Below are positions 50,307 through 60,076 of a stretch of 64,000 nt of DNA, piece after piece (within the stretch, counting starts at the first letter, position 1; every line of letters begins with the position of its first letter). Source of the stretch: Mycolicibacterium austroafricanum (GTDB lineage Bacteria; Actinomycetota; Actinomycetes; Mycobacteriales; Mycobacteriaceae); contig NZ_HG964456.1 in the NCBI RefSeq assembly GCF_000612725.1, positions 62,001 to 126,000 of the forward strand, given 5' to 3'. A model generated the notes under the pieces. It saw only the letters and a list, made by a program, of their open reading frames with translations. It did no database searches and had not been told where the DNA came from. The position numbers and the translations under genes were made by a program.

Positions 50307-52088
50307 ATGAGTCCAATTTTGCGGCTCGACGACTATCTCGACCGCGAAGGCAACATAGCTATTCCGGCCGGCGTCACGCTGACCGGATTTCTTGACCGCA
50401 ACGTCGCGGAACTCGGTGATGCGCCGGCATACCGGTATCTGGATTTCGACCGCGACTGCACCGTGGAACTGAGCTGGACACAGCTCGGAACGCGGCTACG
50501 TGCCGTCGGAGCGCGCCTACAACAGGTCACCAACCCAGGCGACCGGGTCGCCGTCCTCACCCCCCAGGGCGTCGAATACGTGGTCGGCTTTTTCGCGGCC
50601 ATCCTGGCCGGCGCCATCGCCGTCCCCTTGTTCGCGCCCGAACTGCCCGGGCACGCCGACCGGCTCGACGCCGTCCTCAACGACGCCAAACCCACGGTCG
50701 TGCTGACCACGACGGCTGCCGCGCAGTCCGTGCGCGATTTCATTCGCAAGCTGCCACGAGAGCGTCGGCCCCGCATCATCGCCGTCGACGCCGTGCCCGA
50801 CAGCGTCGGCGCCGATTTCGCACCCGCGCCGCTGCAGACCGACGCCATCGCCTACCTGCAGTACACCTCCGGCTCCACCCGCGCTCCCGCGGGCGTGGAG
50901 ATCACCCACCGTTCGGCGTGTACCAACGTCGCCCAGATGAGCCTGTCCGTAGGCCTGCACCACGACATCCGCAGTGTCAGCTGGTTGCCGCTGTTCCACG
51001 ACATGGGTCTGCTGATGATCATGTTCCCCGCGCTGGCGGGCGGACACATCACCCTGATGTCCCCGGTGGCGTTCGTGCGCCGCCCGTATCGATGGATCAA
51101 GGAGCTCGGTGCCTCCGACGCACCCACGTTCGCGGCGGCGCCGAACTTCGCCTTCGAGCTGGCCGCCCAGCGCGGTCTGCCGCCGGCGGGGGACACGCTC
51201 GATCTGAGCAACGTGGCAGGACTGATCAACGGATCCGAACCGGTCAGCATCGCCTCGATCGAGAAGTTCAACACCGCGTTCGCGCCGTACGGCCTGTCCC
51301 CGAGCGCGGTCAAGCCGTCCTACGGAATGGCCGAGGCGACGTTGTTCGTCTCGACCTCCGGACCGGACGCCCGTCCCGAGGCGACCTACCTGGACCGCGA
51401 CCGGCTCACCAGCGGGATTGCCGTGCGGGTCGACGCCGACCACCCCAACGCGGTGCCCCAGGTGTCGTGCGGCACGGTCTCGCGCAGCCAGTGGGCAGTG
51501 ATCGTCGACCCGGGCACCGAGACCGAGCAGCCGGACGGCCGGGTGGGGGAGATCTGGCTGCACGGCGACAACATCGGTCGCGGCTACTGGGGTCGCCCGA
51601 AAGAAACGGAGCTGACGTTCCAGAACAAGCTCCAGGCCCGGCTGCCCGCCGGCAGCCACGCCTCGAACTGCCCCGAGAACGCGTTGTGGCTGCGTACCGG
51701 GGACCTCGGGGTGTACCTCGACGGGCAGCTGTACATCACCGGCCGGATCAAGGACCTCGTGATCGTCGACGGACGTAACCACTACCCGCAGGACATCGAG
51801 GCCACCGCCGGCGAGGCCTCGACGTCGGTGCGGTCCGGGTTCGTCGCTGCGTTCTCGGTACCCGGTGACGGGCGGGAAGAGGCCGTCATCGTCGCCGAAC
51901 GCGCACCGGGTGCAGGCCGTGCCGAAGCCGCCCCGATCCAGGAGTCGATCCGCGCGGCGGTGTCGCGGCGCCACGCGCTGCCCGTCAAAGACGTCAAACT
52001 CGTTGCCGCGGGCGTCATTCCCCGTACGACCAGTGGAAAACTGGCGCGCCAGGCGTGCCGGGCCGCCTACTTGAACGGCGAACTGTAA
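50307..52088 (+). CDS. Fatty acyl-AMP ligase (FadD/FAAL family)
   Basis: The 593-residue protein has the adenylation motifs YTSGSTRAPAGVEITH, PSYGMAEATLFV, LRTGDLG and GRIKDLVIVDGRNHYPQDIE. The form of the last motif and the insert near it fit FAALs, which load fatty acids onto polyketide synthases as AMP esters, more than CoA ligases. TAGAAT lies six bases before the ATG, a leaderless start. An enoyl-CoA hydratase gene follows after 16 bp. No PKS is nearby. Confidence 0.85.
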   Translation: MSPILRLDDYLDREGNIAIPAGVTLTGFLDRNVAELGDAPAYRYLDFDRDCTVELSWTQLGTRLRAVGARLQQVTNPGDRVAVLTPQGVEYVVGFFAAILAGAIAVPLFAPELPGHADRLDAVLNDAKPTVVLTTTAAAQSVRDFIRKLPRERRPRIIAVDAVPDSVGADFAPAPLQTDAIAYLQYTSGSTRAPAGVEITHRSACTNVAQMSLSVGLHHDIRSVSWLPLFHDMGLLMIMFPALAGGHITLMSPVAFVRRPYRWIKELGASDAPTFAAAPNFAFELAAQRGLPPAGDTLDLSNVAGLINGSEPVSIASIEKFNTAFAPYGLSPSAVKPSYGMAEATLFVSTSGPDARPEATYLDRDRLTSGIAVRVDADHPNAVPQVSCGTVSRSQWAVIVDPGTETEQPDGRVGEIWLHGDNIGRGYWGRPKETELTFQNKLQARLPAGSHASNCPENALWLRTGDLGVYLDGQLYITGRIKDLVIVDGRNHYPQDIEATAGEASTSVRSGFVAAFSVPGDGREEAVIVAERAPGAGRAEAAPIQESIRAAVSRRHALPVKDVKLVAAGVIPRTTSGKLARQACRAAYLNGEL

Positions 52089-52104
52089 CCGCTACAGTCC
52101 GTGG

Positions 52105-52899
52105 GTGACCGAATACCAGACCATCACCTTCGAGCAGGCCGGGGTCGTCGCCCGCATCACGCTGAACCGACCCGATGCCGCAAACGGCATGAACGGCACC
52201 ATGACTCGGGAACTGGCCGACGCGGCGGCCCGCTGCGACACCGCCGCGACCAAGGTCGTCGTCATCACCGGAGCCGGGCGGTTCTTCTGCGCCGGCGGGG
52301 ACCTCAAGGATTTCGCTTCGGCGCCCAGCAGGGGCCGCCACGTCAAGGGTGTAGCCGACGATCTGCACCGCGCCATCTCGACGTTCGCGCGGATGGACGC
52401 CGTGGTGATCACCGCGGTCAACGGCACCGCCGCCGGCGCCGGTTTCTCGTTGGCGGTCAGCGGTGATCTGGTGCTCGCCGCCGAATCGGCCTCCTTCACC
52501 ATGGCGTACACGCGCGTCGGGCTGAGCCCCGACGGCAGCGCGTCCTACCACCTGCCCCGGCTCATCGGCATCGCCAAGACCAAGCAGCTGATGCTGACCA
52601 ACCGCACCCTGTCCGCGCAGGAGGCGTTGCAGTGGGGGCTCGTCGGCGAAATCGTCGCCGACGATCGGCTGCAGGCGCGGGCCGACGAACTCGCCGAACA
52701 GATGGCCGAGACGTCCGCCGGATCCAACGGCGGAGTCAAGGCGTTGTTGTCGGACACCTTCGCCAACGGTCTGGAACAGCAGATGGAGCTGGAGGGCCGC
52801 TTGATCGCCGCGCGTGCGGAATCCGCCGACGGCCGAGAGGGTGTCGACGCGTTCCTGGCCAAGCGCAGGCCGAAGTTCGGGGCCCAGTCAGCGGGCTGA
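52105..52899 (+). CDS. Enoyl-CoA hydratase/isomerase
   Basis: The 264-residue crotonase-fold protein has NRPDAANGMNG, the oxyanion regions FFCAGGDLKDF and NGTAAGAGFSLA, and ARVGLSPDGS-like MAYTRVGLSPDGSASY. TACAGT lies six bases before the GTG start. The stop codon lies inside the first unit of a minisatellite. Confidence 0.88.
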   Translation: MTEYQTITFEQAGVVARITLNRPDAANGMNGTMTRELADAAARCDTAATKVVVITGAGRFFCAGGDLKDFASAPSRGRHVKGVADDLHRAISTFARMDAVVITAVNGTAAGAGFSLAVSGDLVLAAESASFTMAYTRVGLSPDGSASYHLPRLIGIAKTKQLMLTNRTLSAQEALQWGLVGEIVADDRLQARADELAEQMAETSAGSNGGVKALLSDTFANGLEQQMELEGRLIAARAESADGREGVDAFLAKRRPKFGAQSAG

Positions 52900-53052
52900 C
52901 GATTGGGTCCAGTCAGCGGGCTGACGATTGGGTCCAGTCAGCGGGCTGACGATTGGGTCCAGTCAGCGGGCTGACGATTGGGTCCAGTCAGCGGGCTGAC
53001 GATTGGATCTGGGTCAGCGGGCTGACGATTGGGCCGGATCAGCGGGCTGACG
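52887..53052. repeat. 25-bp minisatellite between the enoyl-CoA hydratase gene and panB
   Basis: Seven units of about 25 bp share the core GTCAGCGGGCTGACGATT, and each core contains GTCAGC-GG-GCTGAC, a small hairpin. The first five are nearly exact and the last two have altered spacers. The repeat starts with the last codons and TGA of the enoyl-CoA hydratase gene. It lies between convergent genes and may work as a terminator array. Confidence 0.9.
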
Positions 53053-53064
53053 ATTGGATCTGAG

Positions 53065-53907
53065 TCAGTAGGAGTGCTCGTCGGCCGGGAAGGCGCCGGT
53101 GGCGACCTCCCTGGCGTAGTCGGAGGCGGCGCGGCGCAGCTCGTCTCCGACGGCGCCGAACCGCTTGACGAACTTCGCGGTCTTGCCGTTGGTCATCCCG
53201 GCCATGTCCTGCCAGACGAGCACCTGCGCGTCGCAGCTGGGGCCGGCGCCGATACCGACGGTGGGGATGGTCAGCTTGCCGGTGATCTGGGTGGCCAGCT
53301 CGGCGGGCACCATCTCCATCACCACCGCGAACGCGCCGGCCTCCTGCACGGCGATCGCGTCGTGGATGGTCTGCTCGGCGGCGTCGCCGCGACCCTGGAC
53401 CCGGAACCCACCGAGGCCGTTGACGCTCTGCGGGGTGAAACCGATGTGTGCCATCACCGGGATGCCTGCGGCGCTTACGGCGGCGATCTGGTCGGCCACC
53501 CGCTCACCCCCTTCGAGCTTCACCGCGTGCGCGCCGGTCTCCTTGAGCATCCGGGTCGCGGTGGCCAGCGCCTGCTGCGGGCCCGCCTCGTAGCTTCCGA
53601 ACGGCAGATCGGCCACGACCAGGGCGTGCGGCGCTCCACGCACGACCCCGCGCACCAGCGGGATGAGTTCGTCGAGTGTCACCGGAACGGTGGTGTCGTA
53701 TCCGTACACCACGTTCGCTGCAGAGTCACCGACCAGCAGCACCGGGATCTCCGCCTCGTCGAAGACCGCCGCCGTGGAGTAGTCATAGGCGGTCAGCATG
53801 GCCCACTTGTGGCCCTCGGCCTTCCACTTGTGCAGATGGTGCGTGCGGACTTTCACACGCGGCTTGGGTGCTTCCGCGGCGGCACCGTAGACAGGCTGCT
53901 CAGACAT
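53065..53907 (-). CDS. panB: 3-methyl-2-oxobutanoate hydroxymethyltransferase
   Basis: The 280-residue protein carries the PanB motifs MLTAYDYSTAAVFDEA, LVGDSAANVVYGYDTT, VKLEGG and MAHIGFTPQSV. It makes ketopantoate for coenzyme A synthesis using methylene-tetrahydrofolate. It corresponds to Rv2225. Confidence 0.95.
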   Translation of the reverse strand: MSEQPVYGAAAEAPKPRVKVRTHHLHKWKAEGHKWAMLTAYDYSTAAVFDEAEIPVLLVGDSAANVVYGYDTTVPVTLDELIPLVRGVVRGAPHALVVADLPFGSYEAGPQQALATATRMLKETGAHAVKLEGGERVADQIAAVSAAGIPVMAHIGFTPQSVNGLGGFRVQGRGDAAEQTIHDAIAVQEAGAFAVVMEMVPAELATQITGKLTIPTVGIGAGPSCDAQVLVWQDMAGMTNGKTAKFVKRFGAVGDELRRAASDYAREVATGAFPADEHSY

Positions 53908-54066
53908 CGTTGTCCCCCAATGGGTGAGTCGTTTGAATCCTCGAGGCCCGAATCGGGTCCCCGGGTTTCACTGACCACGCCAGTCTGCCACCGTGTCACC
54001 AGAAGTTGAACGGCGCGTTAAGTGGATTTGCTCACACCTGCGCCGCCCCGGCATACGATCGGCGGC

Positions 54067-55458
54067 ATGCAACGGCTCAGCGGACTCGACGCCAGCTTCC
54101 TGTATCTCGAATCCGCGGCCCAGCCTCTGCATGTCTGTTCGATTCTGGAGCTCGACACCTCGACGATGCCGGGCGGCTACACGTTCGACCGGCTGCGCGA
54201 CGGGCTTGCCCTGCGCATCAAGGCGATGCCCGAGTTCCGGGAGAAGATCGCCGACAGCCGCTTCAACCTCGATCATCCGGTATGGGTGGAGGACAACGAC
54301 TTTGACGTCGACCGCCATCTGCACAGGATCGGGCTTCCGTCCCCGGGCGGCCGCGTCGAGTTGGCCGAGATCTGCGGGCACATCGCGTCTCTGCCGTTGG
54401 ACCGAACGCGCCCGCTGTGGGAGATGTGGGTGATCGAGAACGTCGCGGGCACCGACGCGCACGCCGGTGGGCGCATTGCGGTCATGACCAAGGTGCACCA
54501 CGCCGCCGTCGACGGCGTGACGGGAGCGAACCTGATGTCGAAGCTGTGCACCACCGAGCCCGACGCCCCGCCGCCGGATCCGGTGGCCGGGCCCGGCGGC
54601 GGCACGGACCTGGAGATCGCGGTCAGCGGCGCGGTGCGGTTCGCAACCAGGCCGCTGAAGCTGGTCAACGTCGTGCCCAACACGGTGTCCACGGTGATCG
54701 ACACCGTAAAGCGGGCCCGCAACGGCCTGACCATGGCGCCGCCGTTCGCGGCACCGAAAACCGCGTTCAACGCCAACGTGACCGGTCACCGCAACGTCGC
54801 CTTCGCCCAGTTGGACCTTGAGGACATCAAGACGGTGAAGAATCACTTCGGCGTCAAGGTCAACGACGTGGTGATGGCGCTGGTGTCCGGCGTGCTGCGG
54901 ACGTTTCTGCTGGAGCGCGGCGAGCTGCCGGAAAGCTCCCTGGTGGCGATGGTGCCCGTCTCGGTGCACGACAAGTCCGACCGGCCCGGACGTAACCAGG
55001 TGTCGGGCATGTTCTCCCGGCTGGAGACCAACATCGAAGACCCGGCTACCCGGCTCAAGGCCATCGCTGAAGCCAATTCTGTTGCCAAGCAACATAGTTC
55101 GGCGATCGCGGCAACGCTCCTGCAGGACTGGACACAGTTCGCCGCGCCCGCGGTGTTCGGTGCGGCCATGCGGGTGTACGCCAGCAGCAGGCTCAGCGGC
55201 GCCCGGCCCGTGCACAATCTGGTGATCTCCAACGTGCCCGGCCCGCAGGGGCCGCTGTACATGCTCGGCTGTGAGGTCAAGGCGATGTACCCGCTCGGTC
55301 CGATCTTCCACGGCTCCGGTCTGAACATGACGGTGATGTCGCTGTCCGGAAAACTGGACGTCGGCATCGTCTCGTGCCCCGAACTGCTACCCGATCTGTG
55401 GGACATGGCCGACACCTTCGGCGTGGCCCTGCAGGAACTGCTCGACGCCACGCGGTAG
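54067..55458 (+). CDS. Wax ester synthase/diacylglycerol acyltransferase family
   Basis: The 463-residue protein has the condensing motif HHxxxDG (KVHHAAVDGVTG), the start RLSGLDASFLYLE and the family phrase NLVISNVPGPQGPLYMLG. These enzymes make triacylglycerol or wax esters from acyl-CoA at the membrane. TACGAT lies seven bases before the ATG, a leaderless start. Confidence 0.9.
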   Translation: MQRLSGLDASFLYLESAAQPLHVCSILELDTSTMPGGYTFDRLRDGLALRIKAMPEFREKIADSRFNLDHPVWVEDNDFDVDRHLHRIGLPSPGGRVELAEICGHIASLPLDRTRPLWEMWVIENVAGTDAHAGGRIAVMTKVHHAAVDGVTGANLMSKLCTTEPDAPPPDPVAGPGGGTDLEIAVSGAVRFATRPLKLVNVVPNTVSTVIDTVKRARNGLTMAPPFAAPKTAFNANVTGHRNVAFAQLDLEDIKTVKNHFGVKVNDVVMALVSGVLRTFLLERGELPESSLVAMVPVSVHDKSDRPGRNQVSGMFSRLETNIEDPATRLKAIAEANSVAKQHSSAIAATLLQDWTQFAAPAVFGAAMRVYASSRLSGARPVHNLVISNVPGPQGPLYMLGCEVKAMYPLGPIFHGSGLNMTVMSLSGKLDVGIVSCPELLPDLWDMADTFGVALQELLDATR

Positions 55459-55517
55459 CGGACCGCCGCGACGCGCCGTGCCAGCGTGGATGCCGGTTCA
55501 TGGCAGCATGTGGTGCC

Positions 55518-57050
55518 ATGAAGCTCAAGACCGGGGTCGCACGATCCGGCCTTCTCCTCTCCCTGGCCGTGCTGCTGGTCGCCGGCTGCAGCCAGGTGGT
55601 GGCCGGACGCGCGTTGATCTCGGTCCCCCGGCCGGGCACACCCATCGAATGGGGGCCCTGTGAGGCCGGACCGTCCGACCAGGTGCGCATCCCGCCCGGC
55701 GCCGAATGCGGCATGCTCTCGGTGCCCGTCGACTGGGTCCGCGCCGACGCCCCCGACGGCGAAGTCGCCCAGATCGCGGTGCTGCGGATCAAGGCGGCCG
55801 GAGAGAAGATCGGGTCCCTGATCATCAACCCGGGCGGGCCCGGCAAGTCGGGCAAGGAATCGGCTGCCGTCATGGCCCCGACGCTGCCCGAGGAGGTGCG
55901 TCAGCGGTTCGACCTGGTGGGCTTCGATCCGCGCGGGGTGGCCGAGTCCACCCCTGCGGTGCGGTGCAACAGCGACGCCGACCACGACCGGTTGCGCGCC
56001 GACAACGTCGTCGAGTACACCCCCGAGGGCGTGGCACATCTGGAGAACCTCACCAAGGAGTTCGTGCAGCGCTGCGTCGACAAGATGGGCACCGACTTCC
56101 TCAGCAATGTCGGAACCGAAAGTGTGGTCAAGGATCTCGACGCGTTGCGGGCCGCACTCGGCGACGAGAAGCTGACGTTCCTCGGCTACTCCTACGGCAC
56201 CCGCATCGGTGCGGGCTACGCCGAGGAATACCCGCAGAACGTGCGCGCGATGATTCTCGACGGCGCCATCGACCCCAACGCCGACCCGGTCGAGGCCGAC
56301 GTCCGCCAGGCCGCGGCGTTCCAGCAGGCGTTCGACGACTACGCCACCGACTGCGCGATCGACGAGGACTGCCCGCTGGGCACCGACCCGGCCAAGGCGG
56401 TCGACGTGTACCGGTCGCTGGTGTGGCCGCTGGTCGACGCGTCGGCAGACACCACCGACCCGCGCGGCCTCAGCTACAACGACGCCGTCGTCGGCACCAT
56501 CCTGCCGCTGTACTCGCCGGGGCTGTGGCGGCACCTGACCCAGGCGCTGACAGAGATCAAGAAGGGCCGTGGCGACACGATGCTCGCGCTGTCCGACCTG
56601 TATATGGGCAGGGACGCCCAGGGGCACTACAGCAACGACACCGATTCGCGCGTCGCGGTCAACTGCGTGGACAAGCCCGCAATCACCGACCGGGCCACCC
56701 TTGTCGAGCAGGACCGGCGGGTGCGTGAGGCCGCGCCGTTCATGGCATACGGGGAATTCACCGGATTGGCCCCGATGACGACGTGCGGGTTCTGGCCGGT
56801 GCCGCCGACGAGCGTCCCGCACGAGCTCGACGTCAGCGGGTTGCCGCCGATCCTGGTCATCTCGACGACCAACGATCCGGCCACCCCGTACCAGGCCGGC
56901 GTCGATCTGGCCCGTCAGCTCGACGGCACCCTGGTGACGTTCGAGGGCACCCAGCACACCGTTTCGTTGCAAGGTGATTCGTGTATCGACGACATCGCCG
57001 TTCGTTACCTGGTCGACGTGACCGTTCCGCCTCCGGACACCCGGTGCTGA
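55518..57050 (+). CDS. caeA: Hip1/CaeA-like lipoprotein serine protease
   Basis: The 510-residue protein has a lipoprotein signal (LLVAGC, Cys24) and an alpha/beta hydrolase fold of the tripeptidyl-aminopeptidase type. Ser225 lies in GYSYGT, and the Asp and His follow in STTNDPATPY and EGTQHTV. M. tuberculosis Hip1 (Rv2224c) cleaves GroEL2 and alters host responses. It is the first of two tandem paralogues. Confidence 0.9.
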   Translation: MKLKTGVARSGLLLSLAVLLVAGCSQVVAGRALISVPRPGTPIEWGPCEAGPSDQVRIPPGAECGMLSVPVDWVRADAPDGEVAQIAVLRIKAAGEKIGSLIINPGGPGKSGKESAAVMAPTLPEEVRQRFDLVGFDPRGVAESTPAVRCNSDADHDRLRADNVVEYTPEGVAHLENLTKEFVQRCVDKMGTDFLSNVGTESVVKDLDALRAALGDEKLTFLGYSYGTRIGAGYAEEYPQNVRAMILDGAIDPNADPVEADVRQAAAFQQAFDDYATDCAIDEDCPLGTDPAKAVDVYRSLVWPLVDASADTTDPRGLSYNDAVVGTILPLYSPGLWRHLTQALTEIKKGRGDTMLALSDLYMGRDAQGHYSNDTDSRVAVNCVDKPAITDRATLVEQDRRVREAAPFMAYGEFTGLAPMTTCGFWPVPPTSVPHELDVSGLPPILVISTTNDPATPYQAGVDLARQLDGTLVTFEGTQHTVSLQGDSCIDDIAVRYLVDVTVPPPDTRC

Positions 57051-57128
57051 CGATCCCGGTGAGCGGCTGATAACGGCGCGGTCACCGTTGCGTCCCGGGG
57101 GGAGACGCTGCCCGGCCGCCGTGCGACG

Positions 57129-58646
57129 ATGGCTGCCATGTTGCGTGCCGCCCGGTTGATCGCAGCGCTGGCCGTGACCGCGGCGGCGCAGTGCCCGACG
57201 GCAGCCGCAGCCCCCGTCGCGGTGGAGGAGCCGTATACCGCTGCGGCCGTGTGGAGTTCGTGTACACCCTGGATCGCGGATGTGTCCCGGATTCCCACCG
57301 CGCAGTGCGGAACCGTCGCCGTCCCCGTCGACTACGCCAAACCCGAAGGTGCCCAAGCGCAATTGGCGATCATCAAGGTGCCGGCCTCCGGACCGCGGGT
57401 CGGGGTGCTGATCGTCAACCCGGGAGGTCCGGGCGCCTCGGCCGTAAACACCGTCGCCTCGATGGGGGGCGCGCTGGCCGGCTCCGAGATCGGACGCCAT
57501 TTCGACCTGGTCGGCATCGACCCGCGCGGCGTCGGGCACTCCACACCCGAACTGCGGTGCCGCACCGACGCCGAGTTCGATGCCTTCCGTGCCGAGCCGC
57601 TGGCCGACTACAGCCCCGGCGGGGTGGCCCACATCGAAGGGGTGCTTCGGGATTTCGCGGCACAGTGCCTGGACCGGATGGGCGCCGAATTCCTCGCCAG
57701 CGTCGGCACCGCGACCGCCGCGCGCGACATGGACGTGGTGCGCGACGCGCTGGGTGAGGACCGCGTCAACTATCTCGGCTTCTCCTACGGCACCCAGCTC
57801 GGCGCCGTCTACGCCGCGCGCTACCCCGACCGGGTCCGCGCGATGGTGCTCGACGGAGCCGTCGACCCCAGCCTCGATCCGATCACCGAGAGCCTCAACC
57901 AGCAGGCGGGGTTCCAAAAGGCTTTCGAGGCGTACGCCGCCGACTGCGCCGAGTCGGTGGGGTGCCCGCTGGGTACCGACCCGGCACAGTTCGTGGCGCG
58001 CTTCCACCAGCTCGTCGACCCGCTGGTGACCCGGCCGGCCGCGACGAGCGACCCGCGGGGTCTGGGCTACCAGGACGCGATCACCGGCACCGCCAGCGGC
58101 CTCTACTCGCAGCGGTACTGGCCCTACCTGACCAGCGGTCTGCTGGGGCTGCAGCGCGGCACCGATCCGGGCGACCTGCTGCTGCTCGCCGACGACTACC
58201 AGCAGCGCGACCGCAACGGGCACTACAAGAACCGGCAGGACGCGTTCAACGCCATCCGCTGTGTCGACGCCGTTTACCCCACCGACTCCGCGCCGTGGGT
58301 CGAGGCGGACCGGCGCTCACGGGAGGTTGCGCCGTTCCTGTCGTACGGGCCGTTCACCGGTTTCGCCCCGCGCGACCTGTGCGCGATGTGGCCGGTCCCG
58401 CCGACACCGGTGGTCGGGGTCGCGTCGTCGCCGGGGCCCGGCAAAGTGGTGGTGGTGTCCACCACCGGCGACCCGGCCACCCCGTACCAGGCCGGGGTGA
58501 ACCTGGCGCAGCAGATGGACGCCCGGCTGATCACCTTCGAGGGCACCCAGCACACGGTGGTGTTCAACGGTGACGCGTGCGTCGACACGGCCACTGTCGA
58601 GTTCCTGGTGAACTCCACACCGCCGCCTGCAGGTTTGCGCTGCTAG
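57129..58646 (+). CDS. Second Hip1-like exported serine protease (Rv2223c type)
   Basis: The protein has about 505 residues and a normal signal peptide without lipobox (start 57129 or ATG 57138). The triad phrases LGFSYGT, STTGDPATPY and EGTQHTV are intact. It is clearly a tandem duplicate of the upstream gene, with a soluble rather than membrane-anchored product. Confidence 0.88.
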   Translation: MAAMLRAARLIAALAVTAAAQCPTAAAAPVAVEEPYTAAAVWSSCTPWIADVSRIPTAQCGTVAVPVDYAKPEGAQAQLAIIKVPASGPRVGVLIVNPGGPGASAVNTVASMGGALAGSEIGRHFDLVGIDPRGVGHSTPELRCRTDAEFDAFRAEPLADYSPGGVAHIEGVLRDFAAQCLDRMGAEFLASVGTATAARDMDVVRDALGEDRVNYLGFSYGTQLGAVYAARYPDRVRAMVLDGAVDPSLDPITESLNQQAGFQKAFEAYAADCAESVGCPLGTDPAQFVARFHQLVDPLVTRPAATSDPRGLGYQDAITGTASGLYSQRYWPYLTSGLLGLQRGTDPGDLLLLADDYQQRDRNGHYKNRQDAFNAIRCVDAVYPTDSAPWVEADRRSREVAPFLSYGPFTGFAPRDLCAMWPVPPTPVVGVASSPGPGKVVVVSTTGDPATPYQAGVNLAQQMDARLITFEGTQHTVVFNGDACVDTATVEFLVNSTPPPAGLRC

Positions 58647-58691
58647 CGGTGGCGTAACACAGAATTAACAGGCGGAACCTAGGCTTCGGGC

Positions 58692-60032
58692 ATGGATCGG
58701 CAGATGGAATTCGTGCTGCGCACGCTGGAGGAACGCGACATTCGCTTCGTCCGGTTGTGGTTCACCGACGTACTCGGATACCTCAAGTCGGTCGCGATCG
58801 CCCCCGCCGAGCTGGAGGGTGCGTTCGAGGAGGGCATCGGTTTCGACGGCTCCTCGATCGAGGGCTTCGCCCGGGTGTCCGAAGCAGACATGGTCGCGCG
58901 CCCTGATCCGTCGACGTTCCAGGTGCTGCCCTGGACCACCAGCGCGGGCAATCATTACTCGGCACGGATGTTCTGCGACATCACGATGCCCGACGGTTCA
59001 CCGTCGTGGGCCGACTCGCGGCACGTGCTGCGCCGCCAGCTGTCGAAGGCCAGCGATCTCGGGTTCTCGTGCTACGTCCACCCGGAGATCGAGTTCTTCC
59101 TCCTGAAGCCGGGACCCGACGACGGCACGCAGCCGATCCCCGCCGACAACGGCGGCTACTTCGACCAGGCCGTGCACGACGCCGCGCCGAACTTCCGCAG
59201 GCACGCGATCGACGCGCTCGAGCAGATGGGCATCTCGGTCGAGTTCAGCCACCACGAGGGCGCACCCGGCCAGCAGGAGATCGACCTGCGGTACGCCGAC
59301 GCCCTTTCGATGGCCGACAACGTCATGACGTTCCGCTACCTCGTCAAGGAGGTGGCACTGGCCGACGGGGTGCGCGCGTCGTTCATGCCCAAGCCGTTCG
59401 CCGAGCATCCGGGCTCGGCGATGCACACCCACATGAGCCTGTTCGAAGGCGATACCAACGCCTTCCACAGCCCCGATGATCCGCTGCAGCTGTCCGACGT
59501 CGGAAAGTCGTTCATCGCAGGCATTCTCGAACACGCCAACGAGATCAGCGCCGTCACCAACCAGTGGGTGAACTCCTACAAGCGTCTGGTGCACGGCGGC
59601 GAGGCGCCGACCGCCGCGTCCTGGGGTGCGGCCAACCGCTCGGCGTTGGTCCGCGTCCCGATGTACACGCCGCACAAGGTGTCCTCGCGGCGCGTCGAGG
59701 TGCGCAGCCCCGACTCGGCCTGCAACCCGTACCTGACGTTCGCGGTCCTGCTCGCGGCGGGACTGCGGGGTATCGAGAAGAACTACGTGCTCGGCCCGCA
59801 GGCCGAGGACAACGTCTGGAGCCTGACGCCGGAAGAGCGACGCGCGATGGGCTACAAGGAGTTGCCCGGCAGCCTCGGCGTCGCTCTGACCGAGATGGAG
59901 AACTCCGAACTGGTGGCCGAGGCGCTCGGAGAGCACGTGTTCGACTTCTTCCTGCGCAACAAGCGCAGCGAGTGGGAGAACTACCGCAGCCATGTGACGC
60001 CGTTCGAGCTGAAGAACTACCTGTCGCTCTGA
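58692..60032 (+). CDS. glnA2: Glutamine synthetase GlnA2
   Basis: The 446-residue protein equals M. tuberculosis GlnA2 in length. It has FTDVLGYLKSVAI, GIGFDGSSIEGFARV, the catalytic EFFLL and HTHMSLF parts. The adenylylation Tyr motif (NLYDLP) is missing; NVWSLTPEE stands there, so GlnE does not modify it in the classical way. A TAGGCT box lies six bases before the start. Confidence 0.95.
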   Translation: MDRQMEFVLRTLEERDIRFVRLWFTDVLGYLKSVAIAPAELEGAFEEGIGFDGSSIEGFARVSEADMVARPDPSTFQVLPWTTSAGNHYSARMFCDITMPDGSPSWADSRHVLRRQLSKASDLGFSCYVHPEIEFFLLKPGPDDGTQPIPADNGGYFDQAVHDAAPNFRRHAIDALEQMGISVEFSHHEGAPGQQEIDLRYADALSMADNVMTFRYLVKEVALADGVRASFMPKPFAEHPGSAMHTHMSLFEGDTNAFHSPDDPLQLSDVGKSFIAGILEHANEISAVTNQWVNSYKRLVHGGEAPTAASWGAANRSALVRVPMYTPHKVSSRRVEVRSPDSACNPYLTFAVLLAAGLRGIEKNYVLGPQAEDNVWSLTPEERRAMGYKELPGSLGVALTEMENSELVAEALGEHVFDFFLRNKRSEWENYRSHVTPFELKNYLSL

Positions 60033-60076
60033 CCCTGTCCCTCTGACGAAGGGCCGGCCACGCTACCTTGATGGGC

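Noticed and set aside
52887..53052. CRISPR array
   Set aside because: The units are contiguous 25-bp copies without unique spacers, and no cas gene is present.
54843..58223. A 1126-codon leftward open frame
   Set aside because: It lies opposite the WS/DGAT 3' end and both Hip1-like genes, which have clear family motifs. GC-rich third positions create long antisense frames; its own translation is Arg/Gly/Val rich and shows no domain.
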